Source: Actinocatenispora rupis
GTDB lineage: Bacteria > Actinomycetota > Actinomycetes > Mycobacteriales > Micromonosporaceae
Length of the DNA: 64,000 nucleotides
Direction: 5' to 3'
Assembly: GCF_016861975.1 (NCBI RefSeq)
Contig: NZ_BOMB01000025.1
Span: 56,547 to 120,546, forward strand
Below the pieces are notes generated by a model. The model was not told where the DNA came from. It was given only the letters and a program-made list of their open reading frames with translations, and did no database searches. The translations under genes and the position numbers were made by a program. Positions 28,689-36,616 of the stretch are shown piece by piece; position 1 is the first letter of the stretch; the number at the start of each line of letters is the position of its first letter.

Positions 28689-30590
28689 ATGGACAGCACC
28701 GGAATGCCGGTCAGACGCCGTACCCTGCTGGCGGCCGGCGGGGCCGCCGCGGCGGTCGGCGCGACCGCGTTCTCCACCCGCGCCTCGGCGGATCCGGCCA
28801 GCGGCAACGGATACGTCGACGTGCAACTGCTGAACATCACCGACCTGCACGGGTACCTCCAGCCGCCGGCGCCGAACGACGGCGGCCTCATCACCGGCGC
28901 CGGCGGGGTGACGCTGACCGTCGGCGGCGTCGGATACCTTGCCACGCACCTGAACCGGCTGCGCGAGGGCAACGCGAACTCCATCTTCTGCTCGTCCGGC
29001 GACAACTTCTCCGGCTGGCCGTACTACGTCGACTCGCAGAACAACGAGCCGACCATCGAGGTACTCAACAAGCTCGGGCTCCGGTTCTCCTCGGTCGGCA
29101 ACCACGAGCTGGACAAGGGCCCGTCGTTCCTGATCGACCACATGGAGCACGGCGCGCCGTATGCGATCGACCGGCCGTACGACAGCCTGGTGGACTCGAC
29201 GGGTCGCCGCTTCCACGGCGCCGACTTCCGTTACTACAGCGGCAACGTGGTGTACCGCGACAACGGCCGGCTGATCGTCCCGGCGTACAACGTGGAGTAC
29301 GTGGACGCGGGCGGCGGGCGGACGCTGCCGATCGGGTTCGTGCACCTGACGGTGCAGGGCTGCGTGGAGGGGCCGGGCTTCAACTGCTCGTACCAGCCGA
29401 CGTTGCGGACCACCGACATCGTCGCGGCGGCGAACCGTGCCGCGGCGGAACTCAAGCGCCGCAACGTCCACGCGATCGTCATCGTCATGCACGAGGGCGG
29501 GTACGCGGGCCCGGACTTCAACTCGGGTGTCGACCCGACGGGGCCGGCGTTCGAGGTGGCGGCGAAGGCGGACCCGGACATCGCCGCGGTCGTCACCGGC
29601 CACTGGCACTGCCGCTTCAACATGATGGTCCCGGACCCGAACGGCGTGCCCCGCCCGGTCGTCGAGGCCGGCTACTACGGCCAGGTCATCAACGAGATCC
29701 ACCTCAAGCTGGACCGGGACACTGGCCGCATCGTCCGCGAGCTGACCACCTCGGTCAACCACGCGGTGACCCGCGACGTCCCGGTCGACCCCGAGGTCCA
29801 GGACATCGCCGACTACTGGTCCCGCAGCTCCGACCGGCTGTACGCGACGCCGATCGCGCGGCAGACCGGCGACCTGACCCGCGTACCGAACGCGGACGGG
29901 GAGAGCGCGTTCGGCAACCTGGTCGCCGACTTCATCGTCTGGGACACGCTGCAGAGCAACCAGGGGCACGCGCAGTTCGCGTTCCTGCCGGCGAAGCCGC
30001 CCAAGGGGATCAGCGCGCTGCGCGGCGACCTGCCGTACGCGAAGGGCGCCAACGCGGCGGACGGCGACGGCGTGGTGCTGTTCGGCGAGGCGTGGACGGC
30101 GTACGGCTTCGACTCGCCGATCGTGACGGTGTCGATGACCGGCGACGCGTTCCACCGCGGGCTGGAACAGCAGTGGCAGACCCAGGCGAACGGTACGGTC
30201 GGCTTCTTCCCGCTCGCCGTCTCCGACCAGGTCCGCTACACGTACGACCCGACGAAGCCGGTGGGGCAGCGGATCGACCCGGCGACGCTGACGATCGACG
30301 GCACCCCCATCGACCTGGCCGCCACGTACCGGATCGCGACGAACGCGTACACCGTGCTCGCGTACGACGGGTATCCGGCGCTGACCGAGTACACCGACGC
30401 GGTGCGGCACAGCCTCGACCACGAGGGCTTCATCCGGTACGTCCGGCTGCTCGGCACGATCGACCCGCCGGCGCTGGGGCGGGCCACGTCGACGGCGGCG
30501 CACGCGCGCGGCATGGCCCCGGCGTACGTGCCGCCGCCGGCCGCGGGCCGGGACGACCGGCCGCCGCTGCCGGACGGCGTGCGCTGCTGA
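28689..30590 (+). CDS. Secreted 5'-nucleotidase/metallophosphatase
   Basis: Exported enzyme of 633 aa. The N terminus VRRRTLLAAGGAAAAVGATA resembles a Tat signal. The metallophosphatase domain has NITDLHGYLQP (metal site), SSGDNFSGWP, SVGNHELDKG, and VVTGHWHCRF; the C-terminal nucleotidase domain has GNLVADFIVWDTL and YDPTKPVGQRID. It probably dephosphorylates extracellular nucleotides to scavenge phosphate or nucleosides. ATG 28689 follows GGGAGAG. A single GTTCACCGG at 28510-28518 is too little to claim PhoP control. Confidence 0.9.
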   Translation: MDSTGMPVRRRTLLAAGGAAAAVGATAFSTRASADPASGNGYVDVQLLNITDLHGYLQPPAPNDGGLITGAGGVTLTVGGVGYLATHLNRLREGNANSIFCSSGDNFSGWPYYVDSQNNEPTIEVLNKLGLRFSSVGNHELDKGPSFLIDHMEHGAPYAIDRPYDSLVDSTGRRFHGADFRYYSGNVVYRDNGRLIVPAYNVEYVDAGGGRTLPIGFVHLTVQGCVEGPGFNCSYQPTLRTTDIVAAANRAAAELKRRNVHAIVIVMHEGGYAGPDFNSGVDPTGPAFEVAAKADPDIAAVVTGHWHCRFNMMVPDPNGVPRPVVEAGYYGQVINEIHLKLDRDTGRIVRELTTSVNHAVTRDVPVDPEVQDIADYWSRSSDRLYATPIARQTGDLTRVPNADGESAFGNLVADFIVWDTLQSNQGHAQFAFLPAKPPKGISALRGDLPYAKGANAADGDGVVLFGEAWTAYGFDSPIVTVSMTGDAFHRGLEQQWQTQANGTVGFFPLAVSDQVRYTYDPTKPVGQRIDPATLTIDGTPIDLAATYRIATNAYTVLAYDGYPALTEYTDAVRHSLDHEGFIRYVRLLGTIDPPALGRATSTAAHARGMAPAYVPPPAAGRDDRPPLPDGVRC

Positions 30591-30601
30591 CACTCCCGTA
30601 C

Positions 30602-30631
30602 GGGCGGCGGGGCCGATCGGTCCCGCCGCCC
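30602..30631 (+). terminator. Terminator hairpin after the 5'-nucleotidase
   Basis: Arms GGGCGGCGGG and CCCGCCGCCC pair perfectly over 10 bp around a 10-nt loop that itself contains CCGATCGG, starting 12 bases after the stop. Confidence 0.75.
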
Positions 30632-30772
30632 CGGTCCGACGATCCGATGCCAACCCCGCACGGCGTACGGAAAGATCAACGGTGATCGACCTGTGATCCC
30701 GTCGTACCAGAGGTGTCGTGCACCGGCAGGTCCCCTGTCGCCGGACCCCGGAACGGCGCTAGAGTCGGGGCC

Positions 30773-31693
30773 ATGCTCCGATCGGTGATCCTCGCCGCCG
30801 CCCGCAGTGACCGGGTCGAGCGGCTCGTCGAGACCGCGCCGGTGAGCCGCGACGTGGTCCGGCGCTACGTGGCCGGTGCCGCCGTCGACGACGCCCTGCG
30901 CATCAGCCGGGACCTGGTGGACCAGGGCCTCGCCGTCAGCCTCGACTATCTGGGCGAGGACACCACCAGCCCGGAGCAGGCCGAACAGACCAGGCAGTCG
31001 TACCTGGAGCTGCTCGCCGCGCTGTCCGCCGCCGGCCTCTGCCCGCCGACCGAGGTCAGCATCAAGCTGTCCGCGCTGGGCCAGATGTTCGACGAGAAGC
31101 TGGCGTACTCGTACGCGCGGGAGATCTGCCAGGCCGCGACGAACGCCGGCACCACCGTCACGGTGGACATGGAGGACCACACCACCACGGACTCCACGCT
31201 GGAGCTGCTGATGCAGCTGCGCAAGGACTTCCCGGACACCGGCGCCGTCCTCCAGGCGTACCTGCGGCGCACCGAGGCCGACTGCCGCGAGCTGTCCGGC
31301 CCCGGCTCCCGCGTCCGCCTCTGCAAGGGTGCGTACTCCGAGCCCGAGTCGGTCGCGTTCCAGTCCCGCCTCGACGTCGACCGGTCGTACGTGCGGTGCC
31401 TGAACATCCTGATGGCCGGCGAGGGCCACCCGATGATCGCCACGCACGACCCGCGGCTGGTGTCCATCGCCGAGGACCGGGTCCGCTGGTTCGACCGCAC
31501 CCCCGACTCGTACGAGTTCCAGATGCTCTACGGGATCCGGCCGCACGAGCAGCGCCGCCTCGCCGACGCCGGCCACACCATGCGCATCTACGTGCCGTAC
31601 GGCGTCCAGTGGTACGGCTACCTCATGCGCCGGCTCGCCGAGCGCCCCGCCAACCTCACCTTCTTCCTGCGGTCCCTCGGCACCCGTTCCTGA
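30773..31693 (+). CDS. Proline dehydrogenase
   Basis: FAD-dependent monofunctional proline dehydrogenase (PutA-N type) of 306 aa, oxidising proline to pyrroline-5-carboxylate at the membrane. Family strings: AVSLDYLGEDTTSPEQA, EVSIKLSALGQ, TVTVDMEDHTTTDSTLEL, VRLCKGAYSEPESVAF, MIATHDPRL, and the C-terminal YVPYGVQWYGYLMRRLAERP. TAGAGT at 30760-30765 lies seven bases before ATG 30773, suggesting a leaderless mRNA. A P5C dehydrogenase is not nearby in the window. Confidence 0.93.
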   Translation: MLRSVILAAARSDRVERLVETAPVSRDVVRRYVAGAAVDDALRISRDLVDQGLAVSLDYLGEDTTSPEQAEQTRQSYLELLAALSAAGLCPPTEVSIKLSALGQMFDEKLAYSYAREICQAATNAGTTVTVDMEDHTTTDSTLELLMQLRKDFPDTGAVLQAYLRRTEADCRELSGPGSRVRLCKGAYSEPESVAFQSRLDVDRSYVRCLNILMAGEGHPMIATHDPRLVSIAEDRVRWFDRTPDSYEFQMLYGIRPHEQRRLADAGHTMRIYVPYGVQWYGYLMRRLAERPANLTFFLRSLGTRS

Positions 31694-32057
31694 CGGACCC
31701 CCCATCTCGTACCGGCACGTGGCCGGCACCGTCCGCCGGTGCCGGCCACCGTCGTACCCGGGGGTGGTGGGGTGTCCGGCGGTCATTCCGCCGTGGGACG
31801 GCCGCGACTTCGCGCGGTCGGGGTCGTTAGGCCGGTCGAAGGTCCCGTAACCACCCCTCTGCCATGGAAACGAGGCAACCGCGATCGGTAGCCGATTGTC
31901 GTCACTCCTCGACGAGTTGTGGGTTTCCGACGGCGGTTCGCACGGGAATCGCCGTTCCGGTCTGGGCAGGGACCACCAACAGGTGCAAGATCGGCGGGGG
32001 TTCGCCGCGGCCGGAGAGCCGCCGCACCCCCAATCGGTATGCCCGAGGAGGTAGGCG
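31694..32057. other. Intergenic region with terminator
   Basis: A 364-bp gap. The hairpin at 31719-31749 ends the proline dehydrogenase transcript. A 65-codon frame at 31864-32061 overlaps the next start by 4 bp but has low third-position GC and is not called. The next gene has its own GAGGAGGT ribosome site. Confidence 0.5.
31719..31749 (+). terminator. Terminator hairpin after proline dehydrogenase
   Basis: Arms GTGGCCGGCACC and GGTGCCGGCCAC are perfect inverse copies (12 bp) around a 7-nt loop, 26 bases after the stop. Confidence 0.75.
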
Positions 32058-32906
32058 ATGACCCTCAGACGACGGAGCCCCACCGCGCGGCGCCGCAGGC
32101 TCGCGATGGAGCTGCGCCGGTTGCGGGAGGAGGCCGGCCTCACGATCGACCAGGTCGCCGGCAAGATGGAGTGCTCGGCGTCCAAGATCTCCCGTACCGA
32201 GAACGCGCAGGTCGCACCGACCGCCCGGGACGTCCGGTTCATGCTCCACATCTACGGCATGGACGGCGAGAAGTGCGAGGAGCTCGTCCAGATCGCCCGG
32301 GAGGCGCGGCAGAAGGCGTGGTGGCACCCGTACAGTGACGTCGCCGTCGGGCCGTACATCGGGCTGGAGGCGGCGGCCGCCACCATCTGCGCGTACGAGG
32401 CGCTGCTGATCCCCGGCCTCGTCCAGACCCGGGAGTACGCGCGGGCCGCGATCCGGGCGGCCCGGCCGGACCTGACCCCGGAGGAGATCGAGCGCCGCGT
32501 CGACCTCCGGCTGACCCGCCAGCAACTCCTCACCGAGGGCGATCCGCCCGAGCTGTGGTTCGTACTGGACGAGGCGGTCCTGCACCGCTGGGTCGGCGGC
32601 CGCGAGGTCATGCGCGAGCAACTGCACCACCTCGCCGCGATCGCCGAGCACACCAACGTGACGATTCAGGTGGCCCCGTTCGACAGCGGCGAACACGCGG
32701 GCATGGACGGCGCATTTGTCATCCTCGGTTTCCCCGATCCCGAGGACCCGGATGTCGTTTATCTCGACAACGCCACGGGTGGCCTTTATCTGGAAACCGA
32801 AGTCGAGGTCCGTCGTTATAACTTGATGTTCGACCACCTACGCGCGGCGGCGCTCAAGCCGGACAATGCATTGGAGCGCATCGTCGCGCTGACAAAGGAG
32901 CTGTGA
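32058..32906 (+). CDS. XRE-family helix-turn-helix regulator (DUF5753)
   Basis: Regulator of 282 aa: an N-terminal HTH (RLREEAGLTIDQVAGKMECS, near residues 21-40) and a C-terminal DUF5753 domain (IPGLVQTREYARA, then LDEAVLHRWVGG and VTIQVAPFDSGEHAGMDGAF). Such genes are abundant in streptomycete-like actinobacteria and normally precede a DUF397 gene, as here. ATG 32058 has GAGGAGGT upstream. BldB/WhiJ-like partners of this type affect development; the target here is unknown. Confidence 0.92.
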   Translation: MTLRRRSPTARRRRLAMELRRLREEAGLTIDQVAGKMECSASKISRTENAQVAPTARDVRFMLHIYGMDGEKCEELVQIAREARQKAWWHPYSDVAVGPYIGLEAAAATICAYEALLIPGLVQTREYARAAIRAARPDLTPEEIERRVDLRLTRQQLLTEGDPPELWFVLDEAVLHRWVGGREVMREQLHHLAAIAEHTNVTIQVAPFDSGEHAGMDGAFVILGFPDPEDPDVVYLDNATGGLYLETEVEVRRYNLMFDHLRAAALKPDNALERIVALTKEL

Positions 32907-33130
32907 TGCACTACGTAGGCACCGCGTACCCCACCGAGCTGGCCGGCGCGGCCTGGCGCAAGAGTACCCGCAGCGGGGGCGGGAACAACTGCGTCGAGGT
33001 CGCGTTCGTGTCGGCGGGCGTGGGCGTACGCGATTCCAAGAATCGGCTGGGTACGGCATTCGTTTTCGGTGGCGACGCCTGGACGTCGTTCCTCGGCGAC
33101 GTCCGTGAGGGTCGTTTCGACCTGAGCTGA
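32906..33130 (+). CDS. DUF397 domain protein
   Basis: Small protein of 74 aa with the DUF397 hallmarks AAWRKSTRSGGGNNCVEVAF, VGVRDSKNRLG and WTSFLGDVREGRFDL. It is the usual partner of the XRE/DUF5753 gene upstream; the stop and start share one base (TGATG). GTG 32903 would add one Met. Thought to modulate the regulator, by analogy with WhiJ-type systems. Confidence 0.9.
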   Translation: MHYVGTAYPTELAGAAWRKSTRSGGGNNCVEVAFVSAGVGVRDSKNRLGTAFVFGGDAWTSFLGDVREGRFDLS

Positions 33131-33440
33131 CTTCGCATTTTCCAGCGCATTCGCCGCTCGGGCGCCGGTCCTTCCTGGTGCCCGAGCGTGTGTTCCGGCG
33201 CCGGTCGTGGGCCCGTCCCCGCCGGTCGCCCACCGGCCGCGCGGGCACCGCACCGCCCGGCCGGTTAGGCTGTACCTTCGACAACCCTCGCCGGGCCGAC
33301 CGAGCACCCTGGTGTGACGTCGGTCCGCGCGCGTGTGGCCGCCGCGCCGGCCGCCGCCGCCCCCGGCTAAGGTTTGGTGTTCACTACCCGACGCTGGTGC
33401 CCGCAGGCCCGGCATGACCGCAACACAAGGGGACTGACGT
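33131..33440. other. Intergenic region before bS22
   Basis: A 310-bp gap. TAAGGT at 33369-33374 is a plausible -10 for the ribosomal-protein gene. TTAGGCTGTACCT near 33264-33276 looks like half an iron box, but its spacing does not fit. No gene is supported; in M. tuberculosis a small HTH gene (Rv0500A, from memory) occupies this place, and nothing similar was seen here. Confidence 0.45.
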
Positions 33441-33542
33441 ATGGGCTCCGTCGTCAAGAAGCGCCGCAAGCGGATGGCCAAGAAGAAGCACCGCAAGCTG
33501 CTGCGCAAGACCCGCATTCAGCGTCGCCGTCAGGGCAAGTAG
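33441..33542 (+). CDS. 30S ribosomal protein bS22 (AURKAIP1/COX24 domain)
   Basis: A 33-residue, extremely basic protein ([20 protein letters not shown], then [13 protein letters not shown]). This is the actinobacterial bS22 peptide, bound near the decoding centre of the small subunit in mycobacterial ribosome structures. ATG 33441 is preceded by AAGGGG. Its position before an epimerase and an acyltransferase matches Rv0500B-Rv0501-Rv0502 (from memory). The gene is too short for most ORF filters. Confidence 0.93.
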   Translation: MGSVVKKRRKRMAKKKHRKLLRKTRIQRRRQGK

Positions 33543-33635
33543 GGCGCGGCCCGGTTCCGGGCCGTCCGCTTCGCCGCGGCGTACCGGTCCGGCCGTTGGC
33601 CGACAGGGCCACTCCTCATCGCGTTGGGGGCGCGC

Positions 33636-34712
33636 ATGTCGCATCCGCGCACAGTGCTCGTCACCGGCGTCAGCCGGTACTTCGCGGCCCAGGCCGCCGG
33701 CCGGCTCGCCGCCGACGCCCGGGTCGACCGGGTGCTCGGCGTCGACGTCGCCGAGCCGACGGGCGAGCTGACCGAGCTGCTCGGCCGCGCGGAGTTCGTG
33801 CGGGCCGACATCAGCAGCCCGGCCATCGCGTCGCTGATCGAGGACGCCGCGGTGGACACCGTCGCGCACCTGGCCGTGGTGGCCGGTCCCGGTGGGGCCG
33901 GCGGCCGGGACGCGATGAAGGAGCTGAACGTCATCGGCACGCTCCAGCTCCTTGCCGCCTGTCAACGGTCGAAGACGGTGCGGCACCTCGTGGTGCGCTC
34001 GTCGACCGCGGCGTACGGGGCGTCCCCGCGCGACCCGGCCATCTTCACCGAGGACACCGGGCTGCGCGCGCTACCCCGCGGCGGGTACGCGAAGGACATC
34101 GTCGAGATCGAGGGGTACGTGCGCGGCTTCCGCCGGCGCCGTCCCGACGTGTCGGTGACCGTGCTGCGGTTCGCGCCGTTCGTCGGCTCCCGCGCCGACA
34201 CCACCCTCACCCGGTACTTCTCGCTCCCGCTGGTACCGACCGTGCTCGGGCACGACCCGCGGGTCCAGTTCGTACACGCGGACGACGCGATCGAGGTGCT
34301 GTGCCGCGCGGTGGTCGAGGACCATCCCGGGGCGTACAACGTGGCGGGCCCGGGCGTGCTGCTGCTGTCGCAGGCGGTCCGCCGCGCCGGCCGGGTGCCG
34401 GTCCCGGTGCCCGACCCGGGCATGACCGCGGTCGCCCGGCTCGCCCGCCGCAGCGGCCTCGTCGACTTCTCGCTCGACCAGCTCGACTTCCTCGTACACG
34501 GGCGGGTGGTGGACGTCCGCCGGCTCGTCGACGACTTCGGCTACGAGCCGCGCTCCACCCCGGTCGCGTTCGACGACTTCATCACCGGGCACGGCATGGG
34601 CGCCCCGGTCAGTCCGGGCAGCGTCGACTCGGTCGAACGCACGCTCGCGTCCGGTGGCCGCGCGCTGGTCGCCGGGCTGCGCGGACTGCTGCGCGGGGGA
34701 GGTGCCGAGTGA
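33636..34712 (+). CDS. NAD-dependent epimerase/dehydratase (GalE2-like)
   Basis: Extended SDR of 358 aa. The N-terminal nucleotide motif is degenerate, VLVTGVSRYFAAQAAGRLA (no full GxxGxxG), while RADISSPAIASLI, VVRSSTAAYGASPRDP and the downstream GGYAKDIVEIEGYV (catalytic Tyr-x3-Lys as YAKDI is altered) place it in the Rv0501 group. Whether it still binds cofactor or acts on nucleotide sugars is uncertain. ATG 33636 is chosen; the stop overlaps the GTG of the acyltransferase. Confidence 0.82.
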   Translation: MSHPRTVLVTGVSRYFAAQAAGRLAADARVDRVLGVDVAEPTGELTELLGRAEFVRADISSPAIASLIEDAAVDTVAHLAVVAGPGGAGGRDAMKELNVIGTLQLLAACQRSKTVRHLVVRSSTAAYGASPRDPAIFTEDTGLRALPRGGYAKDIVEIEGYVRGFRRRRPDVSVTVLRFAPFVGSRADTTLTRYFSLPLVPTVLGHDPRVQFVHADDAIEVLCRAVVEDHPGAYNVAGPGVLLLSQAVRRAGRVPVPVPDPGMTAVARLARRSGLVDFSLDQLDFLVHGRVVDVRRLVDDFGYEPRSTPVAFDDFITGHGMGAPVSPGSVDSVERTLASGGRALVAGLRGLLRGGGAE

Positions 34713-35941
34713 CCGACGTACCCGCCGACCCGTCGTCCGGCGCGCGCCGTGTCGGCCGCACCGCGCCGGAGCCGGACGCGTCCCGTACCGGATCGGGCGC
34801 CGGTGACCCGGTCGGCGCGACCCCGGGCGACGAGCGTACGGAATCCGATGACAGCGCCGTGACCAGCGGCGTCGGTCGCGTGGACAGCGATCCTGCGGGA
34901 AGCGCCGCCGAGCACGGTGGCGCTGTGGACGGCGCCTCGGACAACACCACCGTGCCCGGCGACACCGACAGCACCGACGCGGACAGCACCGACGCCGGTA
35001 GCGCCGACACGGACAGCACAGCGGTGCCCGGCGACGCGGACAGCGCCGACGTGGCCGGTGACGGTGCGGAACGCGACGCGGGCGGGGAGGCGGCCGTACC
35101 GGGTGGGGACGTCTGGGAGCGGCGGGTCGCGGACGGGCTCGCGTTCCTGCGGAGGCGCATCACCGGCGACTATCCGGTGGACGACTTCGGGTTCGATCCC
35201 GAGTTGACGGAGCAGGTGCTGGCGCGGTCGTTGCGCCCGCTGTACCGGAAGTGGTTCCGGGTCGAGGTGTCGGGTCTGGCGAACGTGCCGTCGGACGGTG
35301 CGGCGCTGCTGGTCGGCAACCATTCCGGGACGATCGCGATGGACGGCATGATGCTCCAGCTCGCGTTGCTGGACGAGCATCCCGCGCACCGGCATCTGCG
35401 GCTGCTGGGCGCCGATTTCATCTTCCGTACTCCGGTGCTGTCGGAGTTCGCGCGGAAGTCGGGTGCGACGCTGGCGTGCAATCCGGACGCGGAGCGGATG
35501 CTGCGTGAGGGCGAGATCGTCGGCGTGTTCCCGGAGGGTTTCAAGGGCGTCGGAAAGCGCTTCGCCGACCGGTACAAGTTGCAGCGGTTCGGTCGTGGCG
35601 GGTTCGTGTCGGCGGCGCTGCGCACGGGGACGCCGATTGTGCCGGTGTCGATCGTCGGCGCGGAGGAGATCTACCCGCTGATCGGTGACATCAAGCCGCT
35701 CGCGCGACTGCTCGGCATCCCGTACTTTCCCGTCACGCCACTGTTTCCGTGGCTCGGCCCGCTCGGTCTCGTACCGTTGCCGAGCAAGTGGCTGATCGAC
35801 TTCGGCGACCCGATCGACACGTCCGCGCTGGACGTGGACCCGGACGATCCGATGGACGTCTTCGGCCTGGCCGACCAGGTACGCGAGACGATCCAGCAGA
35901 CCCTGCACCGCCTCCTGTTGCGCCGCGGCACCACGTTCTGA
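34709..35941 (+). CDS. PlsC-like 1-acylglycerol-3-phosphate acyltransferase with disordered N terminus
   Basis: Protein of 410 aa. Residues 1-130 are low-complexity and acidic, with repeated D-S/T-D-S-A units (DTDSTDADSTDAGSADTDS). The acyltransferase domain follows, with the H-x4-D motif in LVGNHSGTIAMDGM, the substrate-binding FPEGFKGVGKRF, and TPIVPVSIVGAEEIYP. It likely acylates a glycerolipid precursor at the membrane face. GTG 34709 overlaps the previous stop by GTGA. The M. tuberculosis counterpart is Rv0502 (from memory). Confidence 0.85.
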   Translation: MTDVPADPSSGARRVGRTAPEPDASRTGSGAGDPVGATPGDERTESDDSAVTSGVGRVDSDPAGSAAEHGGAVDGASDNTTVPGDTDSTDADSTDAGSADTDSTAVPGDADSADVAGDGAERDAGGEAAVPGGDVWERRVADGLAFLRRRITGDYPVDDFGFDPELTEQVLARSLRPLYRKWFRVEVSGLANVPSDGAALLVGNHSGTIAMDGMMLQLALLDEHPAHRHLRLLGADFIFRTPVLSEFARKSGATLACNPDAERMLREGEIVGVFPEGFKGVGKRFADRYKLQRFGRGGFVSAALRTGTPIVPVSIVGAEEIYPLIGDIKPLARLLGIPYFPVTPLFPWLGPLGLVPLPSKWLIDFGDPIDTSALDVDPDDPMDVFGLADQVRETIQQTLHRLLLRRGTTF

Positions 35942-35945
35942 CCCG

Positions 35946-36515
35946 TCAGCCGTCGAACCCGCTCGCGACGGTACGGAACGCGTCGAGCAGGTCGGCGGCG
36001 GACGGTGCGTCGGCCGGGTCGACGAGCCAGAGTCCGACGACGCCGACGAGCAGCGCCTGGTAGAGCGCGCCGACCCGGACGGCGGTGGCCTCGTCCGCGG
36101 TACTCGTACCGAAGATGCCGGCGAGTTCGAGCCGGGCGCGGCGGGTGGCGTCGGCGAAGCTCTGCCGCAGCTCGGGCGTGCGTTCGATGTGCGCGATCAG
36201 TTCGAACTGGATCGCCCACAGCGGCCGGCTCTCCGCGAGCGATGCGAGCACCGCGGTCCACGCCTGCTCGAACGCCTCGCCACCTGCCGCGTTGCCGCCC
36301 CGTGCGGCGAGCGAGCGCGCGAGGTCGTCGCCCCACTCCTCGATGGCGCGTTCCAGCGCCGCGTTCAGCAGGGCTTCCTTCGACCCGAAGTGGTACCCGA
36401 TGGCGGCGAGGCTGACGCCGGCGGCGGTGGCGATGTCCCGTGCGGTGGTGCGCGCGTAGCCCTTGTCGTACAGGCAGGCTGTGGCGCCGTCGAGCAGCGC
36501 GTCCCGGTTACCCAT
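35946..36515 (-). CDS. TetR-family regulator
   Basis: Repressor of 189 aa: N-terminal HTH (TARDIATAAGVSLAAIGYHFGSKEAL, residues ~24-48) and a helical ligand domain. It is divergent from an FAD monooxygenase, over an inverted-repeat operator at 36537-36571. TAGGGT (plus-strand ACCCTA at 36523-36528) lies seven bases before ATG 36515, so its own mRNA may be leaderless. It probably represses the monooxygenase and itself, with the monooxygenase substrate as inducer. Confidence 0.9.
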   Translation of the reverse strand: MGNRDALLDGATACLYDKGYARTTARDIATAAGVSLAAIGYHFGSKEALLNAALERAIEEWGDDLARSLAARGGNAAGGEAFEQAWTAVLASLAESRPLWAIQFELIAHIERTPELRQSFADATRRARLELAGIFGTSTADEATAVRVGALYQALLVGVVGLWLVDPADAPSAADLLDAFRTVASGFDG

Positions 36516-36536
36516 GCGAACGACCCTAACACGAAT

Positions 36537-36571
36537 GTGTCAGACGAACGTGTTGCACAAACGTCTGACAC
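36537..36571. promoter_or_regulatory. Operator for the TetR regulator
   Basis: Perfect 10-bp arms GTGTCAGACG (36537-36546) and CGTCTGACAC (36562-36571), 15 bp apart, in the 101-bp gap between the divergent tetR and monooxygenase genes. Extra ACGAATGTGT and ACGAACGTGT words overlap it. Confidence 0.75.
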
Positions 36572-36616
36572 GCTTGTATGGTCATCGCCATCGATCCCCC
36601 CGTACGAGGAGTCCCG

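Noticed and set aside
31864..32061. 65-codon frame overlapping the XRE gene start by 4 bp
   Set aside because: Third-position GC is much lower than in real neighbours, there is no clear ribosome site, and the product is unlike any protein family; the XRE gene has its own strong ribosome site.
33264..33276. TTAGGCTGTACCT as an iron box upstream of bS22
   Set aside because: The two half-sites are offset by one base against the DtxR-family consensus, and no iron-related gene follows.
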